64,000 bases of DNA, taken from NCBI GenBank assembly GCA_963662245.2, contig CAXXVQ010000002.1, positions 182,943-246,942 of the forward strand, written 5' to 3'. The notes under the pieces were generated by a model. It saw only the letters and a program-made list of their open reading frames with translations, did not search any database and was not told the DNA's origin. This stretch comes from JAFGVL01 sp963662245. Lineage in GTDB: Bacteria > Bacteroidota > Bacteroidia > Bacteroidales > Paludibacteraceae. This document shows, piece by piece, positions 1 to 8,771 of this stretch (its first letter is position 1; the number at the start of each line of letters is the position of its first letter). The position numbers and the translations under genes were made by a program.

Positions 1-943
1 CGCTTTCTATTTTTAAACGACCTCTTTTAATCCCTTCTGTGACTGATGGAATAAAACCAATCATTATTGAATCCCCATTCATTATATCAGTAGCAGAAAT
101 AATAGAATCAGATAATACTGAAAAGACTGCCCCCAAACTATCAATAGAAACCTTAACATCACCAGTTAAGTTAAACCCGCCAATCTTTAAAACCTTCTCT
201 TGTATATCAGGCTGCTTACCTGCCCCAATTGAAATAGACTCACCCCCAAAAACATTCTCCAAAAAAACAGTTGGTTCTGTATCAACAACATTATAAATCT
301 TTAGATCAACTAAGTACACAGGAGTAGTAGTATAAAGTTCTGAAGAAACTCCAGTAAAACTCATATTACTATAACCCTCTAAATCTGGCAGATAACACCA
401 TACCTTTACATAACCTACTCCTCTTGTTTTTAATACATTCCCCGTTATCCAAAAATCTTTGTAATAGAATGCATCTTTATATCCTAGAACCAGATCTCCA
501 ATACTAAAACCAGAATAATCAACTCCATCTTCAAAGAACACCTCTTTCACCATCATTTGAGTAGCTCCTGGTACTGTAAAATATCTGGATAAACTCCCTT
601 CTCTATAAAGAGTCAATTCTAAAATACCACCAGAAGAAAAGTTTAAAGCTTTCGTGTTTAACCCTGCATAAGAATAATTAGCATTAGCTGTATAATAACC
701 TAAAAAACCACCAATAGAATCTTTCGGATAAACTAATGGTCTTTGATCTGCATAAAAACCTTCACCACCACCTGTGAAATAAACTACATCTGAAGAATTA
801 CCAACTGTTGAAACTACTCCCCAATCAGTAAAATCAGTTTCATAGATTAAATAATTCTTTGATTGTGCATTTACAAGCTGAGTAAAGCCAAATAAAGCTA
901 ACATACAAAGCAGAGAAACACAACTCTTAATTCTTTTACACAT
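1..943 (-). CDS. Secreted surface protein, 3' end cut off by the window edge
   Basis: An uninterrupted frame of 314 codons starts at the ATG complementary to 941-943 and runs off the left edge. The first 27 residues (MCKRIKSCVSLLCMLALFGF and following, ending VNAQ) form a signal peptide with a hydrophobic core and an AQ-type cleavage site usual in this phylum. The mature part is rich in Tyr, Gly and Ser and looks beta-stranded. Near residue 265 it enters a stretch of the type LKIGGFNLTGDVKVSID, which resembles the repeated beta modules of large Bacteroidota cell-surface or T9SS-exported proteins. No catalytic motif is visible. The C-terminus, which would show a T9SS sorting domain, lies outside the window. 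Export is well supported; function is unknown. Confidence 0.75.
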   Translation of the reverse strand, partial: MCKRIKSCVSLLCMLALFGFTQLVNAQSKNYLIYETDFTDWGVVSTVGNSSDVVYFTGGGEGFYADQRPLVYPKDSIGGFLGYYTANANYSYAGLNTKALNFSSGGILELTLYREGSLSRYFTVPGATQMMVKEVFFEDGVDYSGFSIGDLVLGYKDAFYYKDFWITGNVLKTRGVGYVKVWCYLPDLEGYSNMSFTGVSSELYTTTPVYLVDLKIYNVVDTEPTVFLENVFGGESISIGAGKQPDIQEKVLKIGGFNLTGDVKVSIDSLGAVFSVLSDSIISATDIMNGDSIMIGFIPSVTEGIKRGRLKIES

Positions 944-1064
944 ATATATTTAGTTTTTAAAATATTTTTCAGAGAGCAAATATAAAAAAGAATTCAACCA
1001 ATATGTTTTAACTATTAGTTTTTAAACTATAAAAAGTCTCACATATTGATGATGCAAAAAACAA

Positions 1065-1103
1065 AAAAGGTTGCACTTAATTTTAAATTAAATGCAACCT
1101 TTT
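1065..1103 (-). terminator. Rho-independent terminator after the DUF3109 gene
   Basis: The arms AAAAGGTTGCA (1065-1075) and TGCAACCTTTT (1093-1103) are perfect complements, and the intervening bases can extend the stem. On the minus strand the hairpin is followed by a T-rich run complementary to 1054-1068. Confidence 0.7.
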
Positions 1104-1125
1104 ATTAAAAGTCTTTTTATGTAGT

Positions 1126-1707
1126 TTATTCTTTCGTATGCTTCGCCCACTCTTCAGCAACTTCTTCCAGCTCTTTGTACCAATCTGCACCAAATTTCTG
1201 AATCAATGGATCCTTCAAAAACTTATATACCGGCACACCCTCTTTCTCACCTAACACTCTAGCACATTCACACACGCTCCACATATGGTAATTAACTGCT
1301 GAGAAGGTTCTGTGTTTATCAACACGCACTGGGTACAGATAACAAGAAATAGGCTTACGAAATTCTGTTTTTCCTTCTAAGAAAGCTTTCTCTACAGCAC
1401 ATTTCGCATATCCATTTTCATCTTTGTAAACAAATACGCACTCAGCTCCATTTACGATAGAAGTCACATCATCACCATCACGGTCGATATAAGAAACTCC
1501 TTGTTCCTCTATTACCTTTTTAGAAGTTTCAGGAAGGTCATCCCAAACAAGAGGCAACACTTCTCTTAGCTTCTCAACTTCTTCTTTTTCAAGTGGAGCC
1601 CCTTCCTCTCCTTCTACACAGCATTCGCCTTTGCAGATAGGAAGGTCACAGATAAACTTTCTTTCTATTAACTCTAAACTTACGACAGTATCTTGTATTT
1701 GTAACAT
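1126..1707 (-). CDS. DUF3109 family Cys-rich protein
   Basis: A 193-residue cytosolic protein without signal peptide. The N-terminal motif FICDLPICKGECCVEGEEG and later cysteines (GAECVF, YAKCAVEKA, ISCYLYPVR, WSVCECARV) match the DUF3109 family, which is related to YkgJ-type zinc or iron-sulfur cluster-binding proteins. Length is normal for the family. The biochemical role is unknown; metal binding is inferred from the cysteine spacing. The gene is probably transcribed alone: a terminator follows, and 62 nt of AT-rich repeat-like sequence separates it from the S23-type gene upstream. Confidence 0.75.
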   Translation of the reverse strand: MLQIQDTVVSLELIERKFICDLPICKGECCVEGEEGAPLEKEEVEKLREVLPLVWDDLPETSKKVIEEQGVSYIDRDGDDVTSIVNGAECVFVYKDENGYAKCAVEKAFLEGKTEFRKPISCYLYPVRVDKHRTFSAVNYHMWSVCECARVLGEKEGVPVYKFLKDPLIQKFGADWYKELEEVAEEWAKHTKE

Positions 1708-1710
1708 CGA

Positions 1711-1745
1711 TTTAATTTCAAATTTTTAATTTCAGATTCCACATT
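1711..1745. repeat. Intergenic 'TTTCAAATT' type repeat, short copy
   Basis: The gap contains TTTCAAATTTTTAATTTCAG, the same word family as the longer array at 2165-2292. Such wordy AT-rich filler recurs between genes in many Bacteroidota genomes. Confidence 0.4.
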
Positions 1746-1769
1746 CTTAGCACCTACATGCTATTTATT

Positions 1770-2159
1770 TTAAGAAAACTTTCTTCCTTTTAACTCACTG
1801 TTTTTAAGACAATTAATAAACCCACTTATAGATTTAGATAATTCTAGAACCTCACCTACAAGAATAGCACATTCATCTTCAGTTATATATTTACAATCAC
1901 AAGCTCTATATAATTGAGATCTCACCTCTCCTGCAGAGCCTTTTGCATATCCTAAAAATAGGATAAACTCATTATTACCATCTCTTTCAAAACCTTCTGC
2001 AATATTATCCATTATTGAGCCAAAAGCCGCTCGTATTTGATCTTTAAAACGATAATCTTTTGAGAATGGGTCGTAAAGCGTAATTGCATATACTTTTTTA
2101 TTGTATTCTCTAGACTTTCTCCAAATATCTAAATCTTCAAAACGACTAATTGTTGCCAT
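1770..2159 (-). CDS. Four-helix-bundle protein, S23 / 23S intervening-sequence type
   Basis: The 129-residue product begins MATISRFEDLDIWRKSREYN, the signature opening of the S23 four-helix family (first found encoded in intervening sequences of 23S rRNA genes). It continues with the typical FKDQIRAAFGSIMDNIAEGFERD and FILFLGYAKGSAGEVRSQLYRA segments (given here only as family landmarks). Full family length, no signal peptide. It stands alone in the chromosome, not inside an rRNA gene. The molecular role is not established. It lies between two blocks of intergenic repeat sequence, consistent with the habit of this family of sitting in mobile or repeat-rich spots. Confidence 0.85.
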   Translation of the reverse strand: MATISRFEDLDIWRKSREYNKKVYAITLYDPFSKDYRFKDQIRAAFGSIMDNIAEGFERDGNNEFILFLGYAKGSAGEVRSQLYRACDCKYITEDECAILVGEVLELSKSISGFINCLKNSELKGRKFS

Positions 2160-2164
2160 GAGTT

Positions 2165-2292
2165 TTTAAATTTCAAATTATAAAATTCCAAGTTCCAGAT
2201 TTAGAAAACAATTCCAAAATCACAAATCAATAAAACACAAATGACAGTTTCACAAAACCAATTTGAAATATGAAACTTGAAATTTGGAATAA
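2165..2292. repeat. Intergenic AT-rich word repeat
   Basis: A 130-base gap is filled with variants of TTTCAAATT, AATTCCAAATT and TTGGAATT on both strands, for example AATTCCAAGTTCC near 2185, and TTTGAAATATGAAACTTGAA close to 2265 followed by ATTTGGAATAAA. The two ends are roughly inverted relative to each other. This is a known style of dispersed intergenic repeat in Bacteroidota; no coding potential is seen. Confidence 0.55.
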
Positions 2293-2295
2293 AGG

Positions 2296-4911
2296 TTATT
2301 TCCCGGAAATAATCTTTTTAATTTCATTCAATTTATTCAAAGCTTCCACAGGAGTAAGGTTATTAATATCCGTATTGATAATTTCATCACGCACTTGTGA
2401 TAGCACAGGATCATCCAATTGGAAAAAACTCATTTGATATCCTTCACGATGTGTAGCAATTTCAGCCACAGGTTTTGAGGAAATATCTGCTTGACGGTTA
2501 TCTGTTTCCAGCTGTTTAAGGATTTCATCAGCTCGTTTCACAATACTTTGAGGCATACCCGCCATTTTTGCTACATGAATACCAAAACTGTGCTCACTGC
2601 CACCTCTAACTAATTTGCGCAAAAATATCACTTTCTTATCTACTTCTTTCACCGACACATTATAATTCTTTATGCGCTTGAAAGAATTCTCCATTTCATT
2701 TAGCTCATGATAATGCGTTGCAAACAGCGTTTTTGCTTTAGCATGTGGATGCTCATGAATATATTCAACTATAGACCATGCAATAGAAATACCATCATAA
2801 GTACTGGTACCGCGACCAAGCTCATCAAAAAGAATCAAACTGCGGTCAGACATATTATTCAAGATGCTGGCAGCTTCGTTCATTTCCACCATAAAGGTTG
2901 ATTCACCTACTGAAATATTATCGCTAGCACCTACACGAGTAAATATCTTGTCGACAACTCCAATTGACGCGGATTCTGCCGGCACGAAACAACCAATTTG
3001 AGACATCAGCGTAATCAAAGCCGTTTGACGAAGCAAGGCAGACTTACCTGCCATATTTGGCCCGGTAATCATAATCACTTGTTGCGATTCACTGTCCAGA
3101 TACACATCATTAGCAATATAGCTTTCACCTACGGGCAATTGTTTCTCAATAACCGGATGACGACCATTCTTGATGTCAATCACATCGGTATCGGTTACCA
3201 CAGGACAGATATATTTATTTTCGGCCGAAACTTTTGCAAAAGACAGCAAACAATCCAATTGAGCAATTAGATTTGAGTTCAATTGAATAGCAGGAATATA
3301 ATCCATTAAGGCCATTACCAAATCATTGTACAAAGCAGTTTCTAACGAGAAAATCTTTTCCTCAGCACCAAGAATTTTTGCTTCGTATTCTTTCAGCTCT
3401 TGAGTGATATAACGCTCCGCATTTACTAAAGTTTGTTTACGAATCCATCCTTCCGGCACTTTATCTTTATGCGTATTGCGCACCTCAATATAGTACCCAA
3501 ACACATTGTTATAGCTAATCTTCAAACTAGGAATTCCAGTTGCCTCACTTTCGCGCTGCTGTATTTTCATCAAGTAATCTTTACCTGAGAACGCAATGCT
3601 ACGCAACTCATCCAAATCTGCATTCACTCCGGCACGAATAACACCTCCTCTATTTACTTGTGCAGGCGGATCATCATTCAGTTCTTTTTCGATGCGCTCC
3701 TTAATACTTGGGCAAGAGTTAAGTTGTTCACCGATAGTTTTCAAATATGAATTATCTGAAGATGAGCAAGCTTGTTTAATAGGCTCTACGGCTGACAACG
3801 CCACTTTTAATTGAGCCACTTCGCGGGGAGAAATACGACCTACAGCAACTTTTGAAATAATTCGTTCCAAATCGCCAATCAAAGACAGTTGTTGCCCTAA
3901 CTCCTGCTTCATTTCTTTCTCCTTAAAGAAATGCTCCACCACACTCAATCGCTCCTGAATTGGTTTTACATTTTTTAATGGGAAAGCCATCCATCGCTTC
4001 AACAAACGAGCTCCCATCGGACAAATTGTTTTATCCAAAATATCCACCAATGTTCGTGCACCTTCGTTTTGACTTCCATACAACTCCAGGTTACGAACCG
4101 TAAATCTATCTAACCACACAAAGCGGTCTTCCTCAATACGACTCAATGCCGTAATATGTCCAATCTGTTGATGGTGCGTATGATCCAAGTAATACAAAAT
4201 AGCTCCGGCAGCAACTATTCCGTACTCTAATTTCTCTACTCCAAATCCTTTCAGATTTTTTGTTTCAAAATGCTTTAAAAGACGGTCATTTGCAGCATCC
4301 GAAGTATACACCCAGTCCTCTTGCTCATAAGTCAGGAATTTAGTCCCAAAAGCTTCTTCAAACTGTTTGCGTTTTGTGCGTTCATACAGCACCTCCTTTG
4401 GAGCAAAACTATTTAACAGCTTGTCTATGTATTCAATAGTACCTTCAGCAGTTAAGAATTCTCCTGTTGAAATATCTAAAAAAGAAACTCCAATAATATT
4501 TTTACCAAAGTGAACTCCGGCTAGAAAGTTATTTTCCTTAAAATTCAGGATATTATCATTGATAGAAACCCCTGGTGTCACAAGTTCTGTAATACCACGC
4601 TTCACAATTGTTTTTGTCTGCTTAGGGTCTTCCAACTGATCGCAAACTGCGACACGCATACCGGCACGAACCAGTTTTGGCAAATAAGTATCTAAGGCAT
4701 GATGCGGAAATCCGGCTAACTCAACATACGCTGCCGAACCATTTGCACGACGCGTAAGTGTAATTCCTAAAATTTCAGCAGCTTTCACTGCATCATCTGA
4801 AAAAGTTTCGTAAAAATCCCCCACACGGAATAATAAGATAGCATCAGGATGCTGCGCTTTCATCTCGTTATATTGCTTCATCAAAGGGGTTTCTGCAACT
4901 TTTTTTGCCAT
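2296..4911 (-). CDS. mutS: DNA mismatch repair protein MutS
   Basis: MutS recognises mismatches and small loops and starts methyl-independent mismatch repair with MutL. The 871-residue product has every hallmark: the N-terminal mismatch-binding Phe-x-Glu in LLFRVGDFYETF, connector and lever domains, the clamp, the ATPase Walker A TGPNMAGKSALLRQ near residue 618, the signature STFMVEMNEAASIL, Walker B LILFDELGRGTSTYDG and the H-loop FATHYHEL. A helix-turn-helix dimerisation tail with KLNEIKKIIS ends the protein. Length is normal. The start MAKKVAETPLMKQYNEMK is typical. It is probably monocistronic; the neighbouring plus-strand OmpA gene is divergent. Confidence 0.98.
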   Translation of the reverse strand: MAKKVAETPLMKQYNEMKAQHPDAILLFRVGDFYETFSDDAVKAAEILGITLTRRANGSAAYVELAGFPHHALDTYLPKLVRAGMRVAVCDQLEDPKQTKTIVKRGITELVTPGVSINDNILNFKENNFLAGVHFGKNIIGVSFLDISTGEFLTAEGTIEYIDKLLNSFAPKEVLYERTKRKQFEEAFGTKFLTYEQEDWVYTSDAANDRLLKHFETKNLKGFGVEKLEYGIVAAGAILYYLDHTHHQQIGHITALSRIEEDRFVWLDRFTVRNLELYGSQNEGARTLVDILDKTICPMGARLLKRWMAFPLKNVKPIQERLSVVEHFFKEKEMKQELGQQLSLIGDLERIISKVAVGRISPREVAQLKVALSAVEPIKQACSSSDNSYLKTIGEQLNSCPSIKERIEKELNDDPPAQVNRGGVIRAGVNADLDELRSIAFSGKDYLMKIQQRESEATGIPSLKISYNNVFGYYIEVRNTHKDKVPEGWIRKQTLVNAERYITQELKEYEAKILGAEEKIFSLETALYNDLVMALMDYIPAIQLNSNLIAQLDCLLSFAKVSAENKYICPVVTDTDVIDIKNGRHPVIEKQLPVGESYIANDVYLDSESQQVIMITGPNMAGKSALLRQTALITLMSQIGCFVPAESASIGVVDKIFTRVGASDNISVGESTFMVEMNEAASILNNMSDRSLILFDELGRGTSTYDGISIAWSIVEYIHEHPHAKAKTLFATHYHELNEMENSFKRIKNYNVSVKEVDKKVIFLRKLVRGGSEHSFGIHVAKMAGMPQSIVKRADEILKQLETDNRQADISSKPVAEIATHREGYQMSFFQLDDPVLSQVRDEIINTDINNLTPVEALNKLNEIKKIISGK

Positions 4912-5144
4912 ATCTTGATTCGAATTTATCTGATTTCGGATAATTAAACCTTCAAAACTAATAACTCAAACTGAGAAAGGAAAATTAGGAAGGCAAAGGT
5001 TATCAACAAAAATTTAAATTGGTTTTTCTACTTAAAAAATTACTGTTAATTTATTGTTAATTCATATCTTGCGCCAATTATATAAAACGATAAAAATTAA
5101 CTACCTATTTATATAAATAATTAATAAAACACCCAGTTATTTCT

Positions 5145-7166
5145 ATGAAAAAGATTTCATTTTCTCTCTTACTAATTTTCTTAGTTCTAAACTTTGCTAA
5201 CGCACAAAAAGTCCGTTGGAGTTTCCTGGTTGAAGGGTCTGAAAACGGTGCCGGAAAACCTGTTACACTTCAAGAAGGATATAATGCAAAATGTGCTGCT
5301 GTAGAAGAAGAAAACAAAGTAGGAAAAGAGCCCAAAAAAAGAGCTAAAAGCCCTGAAGTTATTAAATATTACTTTATGCCTTTTGATGCTCAACAAGTAG
5401 TCATTTGCGAGAACTTCAATGCCGGATCTATTGTGAAGGTAGAAATTGAATATCTTGACAATGATTCAAAAGACCCTATCACTAGGACAATTTACCAAGG
5501 AAAAGCTGCCCCTGTTCAAGGGTTTAGAACAACAAATTACAATTTTGAACTAACACCTAATGTAGTTTGTGTAAATGTATATCTTGATTATAAAGCTGTT
5601 CCGGGTGTAAATCAGATTGCTGCGGTTGGCTTAACTGATTTTACGGAAGCATATACTCCAAAAATCAACTTATCTAAAGACAATTCCTTTGAAGAAAAGG
5701 TGATGGCTATGAATGAGGATGTTTCTGACAACTATAACCCAAGCACTCCAATAATTACTGTAGATAGAAAATACATCTACTTTAGTCATCAGGATGTCAA
5801 AAACGACAACCAAATTTACCGAGCAACTATTGGTGAGGATGGTAAAGTCTCAAAAGTTGAAGAAAGTCCATTTAATCTTCCTCGTAGCAAATCAAGCTCA
5901 AGTGCATTATCAGCTATTTCACAGGATAACAATGTGGCATATGTAAATGACATGACTTTGGGTGAACCTAATGTTTACAAAACTTACCTTAAGCGCGATA
6001 AGAAAGGAAAAACAAAATGGGTGAGAGAGAAGCTTGAAATCAAAGATTTTTATTCAGTAGGAAACTATCTGTATGACTGTATGAGTTATGATGGAAAATA
6101 CTACTTTGTAAATATGGATAGAATTGATGAAGACCATAAATATTTTGGGAATGATTTGTATGTAGGGTTCCGTAATGAAAATGGAGAATACGAGAAATTC
6201 GTTCACATGGGTTATGACATTAACACCATTGGCGATGAAATTCCTTGTTTCTTAGCTGCTGATAATAAAACTTTCGTTTTTGCGAGTTCAGGTCATTTGG
6301 GATATGGAGAAAAAGATATTTATATCACAAAACGCTTGGACGATACTTGGCAAAACTGGAGTCAGCCAATCAACTTAGGTAGCATTATCAATACAAAAGA
6401 TCAAGAAAAATATTTCACTATCGATTCAAAAGGTGAATTTGCCTATTTCGTAAGAGCGGTAAACAGTCAGTCAAACTTATACAGAGCTGAGTTCTACAAA
6501 CCTAGAAAAGAAGAACCTAAGAAAGTGGAAGTTATCAAACCGGATCCGATTATCGTTATCCGCGGACGAGTGCTTGATAAGAAAACCAACGAACCGCTTC
6601 AAGCTGATATCATTTACACAAATATCTTAACTGGTGAAGTAATGGGTGAAGCAACATCAAATGGTGAGACTGGAGAATACACCGTGGCGCTTCCTGCCGG
6701 TAAATTCTACTCATACCTAGGTAAAGCTGAAAATTACTTACCGGTATCTGAAAACTTCGATGCTCGTGAAATTACAGAATCTGCAGTTATCGAAAATGAC
6801 TTATACTTGGTTCCTGTTGAAATTGGACAAACTATCCGTTTGAACAACATCTTCTTCGACTCTGGTAAGGCTACGCTGAAACCTGAATCTAACGAAGAGT
6901 TGAACAATGTGGTGAAACTGTTGAACAATAGTCCGAAGATGGAGATTGAAATCTCTGGACACACAGATAATGTTGGTTCTGATGCATTTAACTTGAAACT
7001 GTCTGATGACAGAGCAAATGCCGTGATGAACTACATCGTATCTCAAGGTATTGCTCAATCTCGTATTACTGCGAAAGGTTATGGCGAATCTAAACCAATT
7101 GCAACCAACGATACCGACGAAGGTAAACAAACGAATAGACGAGTGGAATTCACGATTGTGAAGTAA
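5145..7166 (+). CDS. OmpA-family outer-membrane protein with PD40 repeats
   Basis: A 673-residue exported protein. A signal peptide (residues 1-21, MKKISFSLLLIFLVLNFANA) is followed by an unassigned N-terminal domain, then WD40-like PD40 beta-propeller repeats (for example the stretch around IITVDRKYIYFSHQDV and the region to about residue 460). Next comes a carboxypeptidase-regulatory-like beta-sandwich (IRGRVLDKKTNEPLQ, about 475-560) and a C-terminal OmpA peptidoglycan-binding domain (FFDSGKATLKPES, ISGHTDNVGSDAFN, TNRRVEFTI). This architecture is common in Bacteroidota, where it tethers outer-membrane complexes to peptidoglycan and includes PorE-like T9SS components. No specific orthology can be claimed. 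A strong terminator follows. Confidence 0.9.
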   Translation: MKKISFSLLLIFLVLNFANAQKVRWSFLVEGSENGAGKPVTLQEGYNAKCAAVEEENKVGKEPKKRAKSPEVIKYYFMPFDAQQVVICENFNAGSIVKVEIEYLDNDSKDPITRTIYQGKAAPVQGFRTTNYNFELTPNVVCVNVYLDYKAVPGVNQIAAVGLTDFTEAYTPKINLSKDNSFEEKVMAMNEDVSDNYNPSTPIITVDRKYIYFSHQDVKNDNQIYRATIGEDGKVSKVEESPFNLPRSKSSSSALSAISQDNNVAYVNDMTLGEPNVYKTYLKRDKKGKTKWVREKLEIKDFYSVGNYLYDCMSYDGKYYFVNMDRIDEDHKYFGNDLYVGFRNENGEYEKFVHMGYDINTIGDEIPCFLAADNKTFVFASSGHLGYGEKDIYITKRLDDTWQNWSQPINLGSIINTKDQEKYFTIDSKGEFAYFVRAVNSQSNLYRAEFYKPRKEEPKKVEVIKPDPIIVIRGRVLDKKTNEPLQADIIYTNILTGEVMGEATSNGETGEYTVALPAGKFYSYLGKAENYLPVSENFDAREITESAVIENDLYLVPVEIGQTIRLNNIFFDSGKATLKPESNEELNNVVKLLNNSPKMEIEISGHTDNVGSDAFNLKLSDDRANAVMNYIVSQGIAQSRITAKGYGESKPIATNDTDEGKQTNRRVEFTIVK

Positions 7167-7189
7167 GACTAAATCTAACTATACAAATA

Positions 7190-7228
7190 CAGCCCGTAGG
7201 TTTTGAACTTACGGGCTGTTCTGTTTTT
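7190..7228 (+). terminator. Rho-independent terminator after the OmpA gene
   Basis: CAGCCCGTA (7190-7198) pairs with TACGGGCTG (7210-7218) and is followed by TTCTGTTTTT. Confidence 0.9.
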
Positions 7229-7249
7229 AAGAATATTATCAAAAATATT

Positions 7250-7386
7250 TTGAACGCAAATTGCACTAATTACGCAAATAGAACGCAAAATCCTGCATAT
7301 ATACTTTACCACAGAGAGCCATAGAGAGAAAATTATGAGAGAAAAAACTCAGCGGTTCTTGGTATCCTCTTCTTTCCTCTGTGGTT
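7250..7386. repeat. Two dispersed intergenic repeat types
   Basis: At 7250-7292 the words GAACGCAAATTGCACTAATT and ACGCAAATAGAACGCAAA recur. At 7308-7386 an inverted repeat has outer arms ACCACAGAG (7308-7316) and CTCTGTGGTT (7377-7386) around an ACTCAGCGG core. The 'accacagag...ctctgtggt' unit resembles a palindromic filler found between genes in many bacterial genomes. No gene is seen here. Confidence 0.55.
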
Positions 7387-7394
7387 AAAATTTA

Positions 7395-7490
7395 TCTTTA
7401 TTATAAGAGACTCCCTATCCAATTTTCTATTCCCCGTTAAAGGCATTTCCTCTATAAAAAAACTGATACCGTTTGTGGTAAGCAGAAAAA
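7395..7490 (-). pseudogene. Decayed second copy of the menE 3' end
   Basis: The bases at 7418-7485 align with 7650-7720, the C-terminal coding part of intact menE: both contain CCCCGTTAAAGGCATTT and a downstream GTTTGTGRTAAGCAG. Read on the minus strand, the copy encodes SAYHKRYQFF, then after a one-base shift IEEMPLTGNRKLDRESLI, against AYHKLHHFFQLEKMPLTGNGKLDR in the real protein. The frameshift and lack of upstream coding sequence mark it as a remnant of an old tandem duplication or of a replaced menE allele. Confidence 0.7.
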
Positions 7491-7560
7491 GTTAGTTTCT
7501 ATCCAAAATCTCTTTCAGATAGCCACTATAATAAAATGGCACATTAAATAATCGAAATAT

Positions 7561-7616
7561 TTTGTTTCAAAGTAGGGGTATAATTCAGGTTTTTTTGTTT
7601 CAAAGTGACGGTATAT
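7561..7616. repeat. Short tandem duplication beside menE
   Basis: TTTGTTTCAAAGT followed by a GGTATA word occurs twice, at about 7561-7582 and 7594-7615, immediately before the menE stop. It may be a footprint of the same duplication that left the menE remnant. Confidence 0.55.
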
Positions 7617-8665
7617 TACTTTACAATTATCTGAATAGAAATACGATCCAACTTCCCATTCCCCGTTAAAGGCATTTTCTCTAATTGGAAAAAATGATGT
7701 AGTTTGTGATAAGCAGGTAAGCTTTGATTAATGGTTTGGAGTTGTTCGGGAGAGATGAATTCTTCTGCCACAAGGATAAGCTTCTCTCCTAGTTTCTCAT
7801 CAGGTATGGAGCTTACTGCAAAAGGCTTGGTAAAAAAGGGAGCAATTTTATGTTCGATCTCTTCGGGTTGTATTTTGATTCCGCCAGAGTTGATCACATT
7901 ATCGATACGACCAAGTATTCGGAACTCACCATTTGGAAATATTTCTGCACAGTCGTTCGTTTGCAAAGGCTCAGCAAGCAAATCAGGAGATGTAATTTTC
8001 AAACATTCTCGCTCATCTAAAGAAACTGACACTTTTTCCATGCATGAAAATCCTGTTTGCGCTTCACACCCATTTATTTTGCGAAGAGCAATATGCGAAA
8101 CAGTTTCAGTCATACCGTAGCTTTCATAGCAAGCAGTATTTACAGCTTGTAAAGCTTCTTGCATTTGAGCAGAGACAGCACCACCACCAATCAGCAATTT
8201 GCTCACACGGTTTAAGGAATCCTTCACTTTCAACTGCTCAAATACCTGCATGGGTACCATAGCAGAAAAATCAACTGAATACGGAAAATCTTTTAAAGGA
8301 GAACTTGAAGGCTCTTGAATATAGATAGTCAGCTGTCCTATAATTGAACGCACCAACATCATTTTACCTGCTATATAATCAGCCGAAAGGCAAAGCAGTG
8401 CGGTATCCTGAGGTTTTAGTTGTAGGTAGTTTAGCGTTTTCTGAGCTGAGACACGCATCATCTCTTTGCTCACTTGCAGTTGTTTAGGTTTCCCCGTTGA
8501 ACCGGAAGTCTGCACGGTAATATGTGTAGTATCTGAAAACCAATCCGAAAGGAATTGAAAGGCTGCTCGCTCCCATGTAGAAAGCTCTGCTTGACTAAGT
8601 TTTTCCTTAGAAAAATCAAGCCAATATTGTGGGTTATGTTTATGGAATTCGAGCTTATGAAACAT
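7616..8665 (-). CDS. menE: o-Succinylbenzoate-CoA ligase (MenE)
   Basis: MenE activates o-succinylbenzoate to its CoA thioester in menaquinone synthesis. The 349-residue protein is an acyl-adenylate-forming enzyme. It has the P-loop VQTSGSTGKPKQLQVSKE, the YGMTET motif (ESYGMTETVSHIALRK), the hinge motif ILGRIDNVINSGGIKIQPEE and the C-terminal catalytic lysine in PLTGNGKLDR. It is shorter than the roughly 450-residue enzymes of Firmicutes, a reduced length I associate with Bacteroidota MenE. It is the last gene of the men cluster, separated from the thioredoxin genes by an inverted repeat, and is followed by a broken copy of its own 3' end. Confidence 0.93.
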   Translation of the reverse strand: MFHKLEFHKHNPQYWLDFSKEKLSQAELSTWERAAFQFLSDWFSDTTHITVQTSGSTGKPKQLQVSKEMMRVSAQKTLNYLQLKPQDTALLCLSADYIAGKMMLVRSIIGQLTIYIQEPSSSPLKDFPYSVDFSAMVPMQVFEQLKVKDSLNRVSKLLIGGGAVSAQMQEALQAVNTACYESYGMTETVSHIALRKINGCEAQTGFSCMEKVSVSLDERECLKITSPDLLAEPLQTNDCAEIFPNGEFRILGRIDNVINSGGIKIQPEEIEHKIAPFFTKPFAVSSIPDEKLGEKLILVAEEFISPEQLQTINQSLPAYHKLHHFFQLEKMPLTGNGKLDRISIQIIVK

Positions 8666-8685
8666 TTATGTTTGAATAAGTTTTT

Positions 8686-8755
8686 AGACAAGATTTACAT
8701 GATTAACAAGATTGTTGAGCTTCTATATTTCATGTAAATCCTGTTGATCTTGTCT
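8686..8755. repeat. Inverted repeat of the 'AGACAAGAT...' type
   Basis: The left arm at 8686-8713 begins AGACAAGATTTACATGATTA; the right arm at 8731-8755 is nearly its reverse complement (CATGTAAATCCTGTTGATCT and TGTCT). The loop is about 17 nt. It is a dispersed intergenic palindrome and could also act as a transcript-ending or stabilising hairpin between the thioredoxin gene and menE. Confidence 0.7.
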
Positions 8756-8771
8756 ATATAAAGATTTAGCT

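Noticed and set aside
39..296. 85-residue plus-strand ORF at the left edge
   Set aside because: It is antisense to the continuous secreted-protein frame at 1-943 and has no start context or family resemblance.
7250..8755. Insertion sequence ends around menE
   Set aside because: Inverted repeats are present, but there is no transposase remnant or target duplication; they look like dispersed intergenic palindromes.
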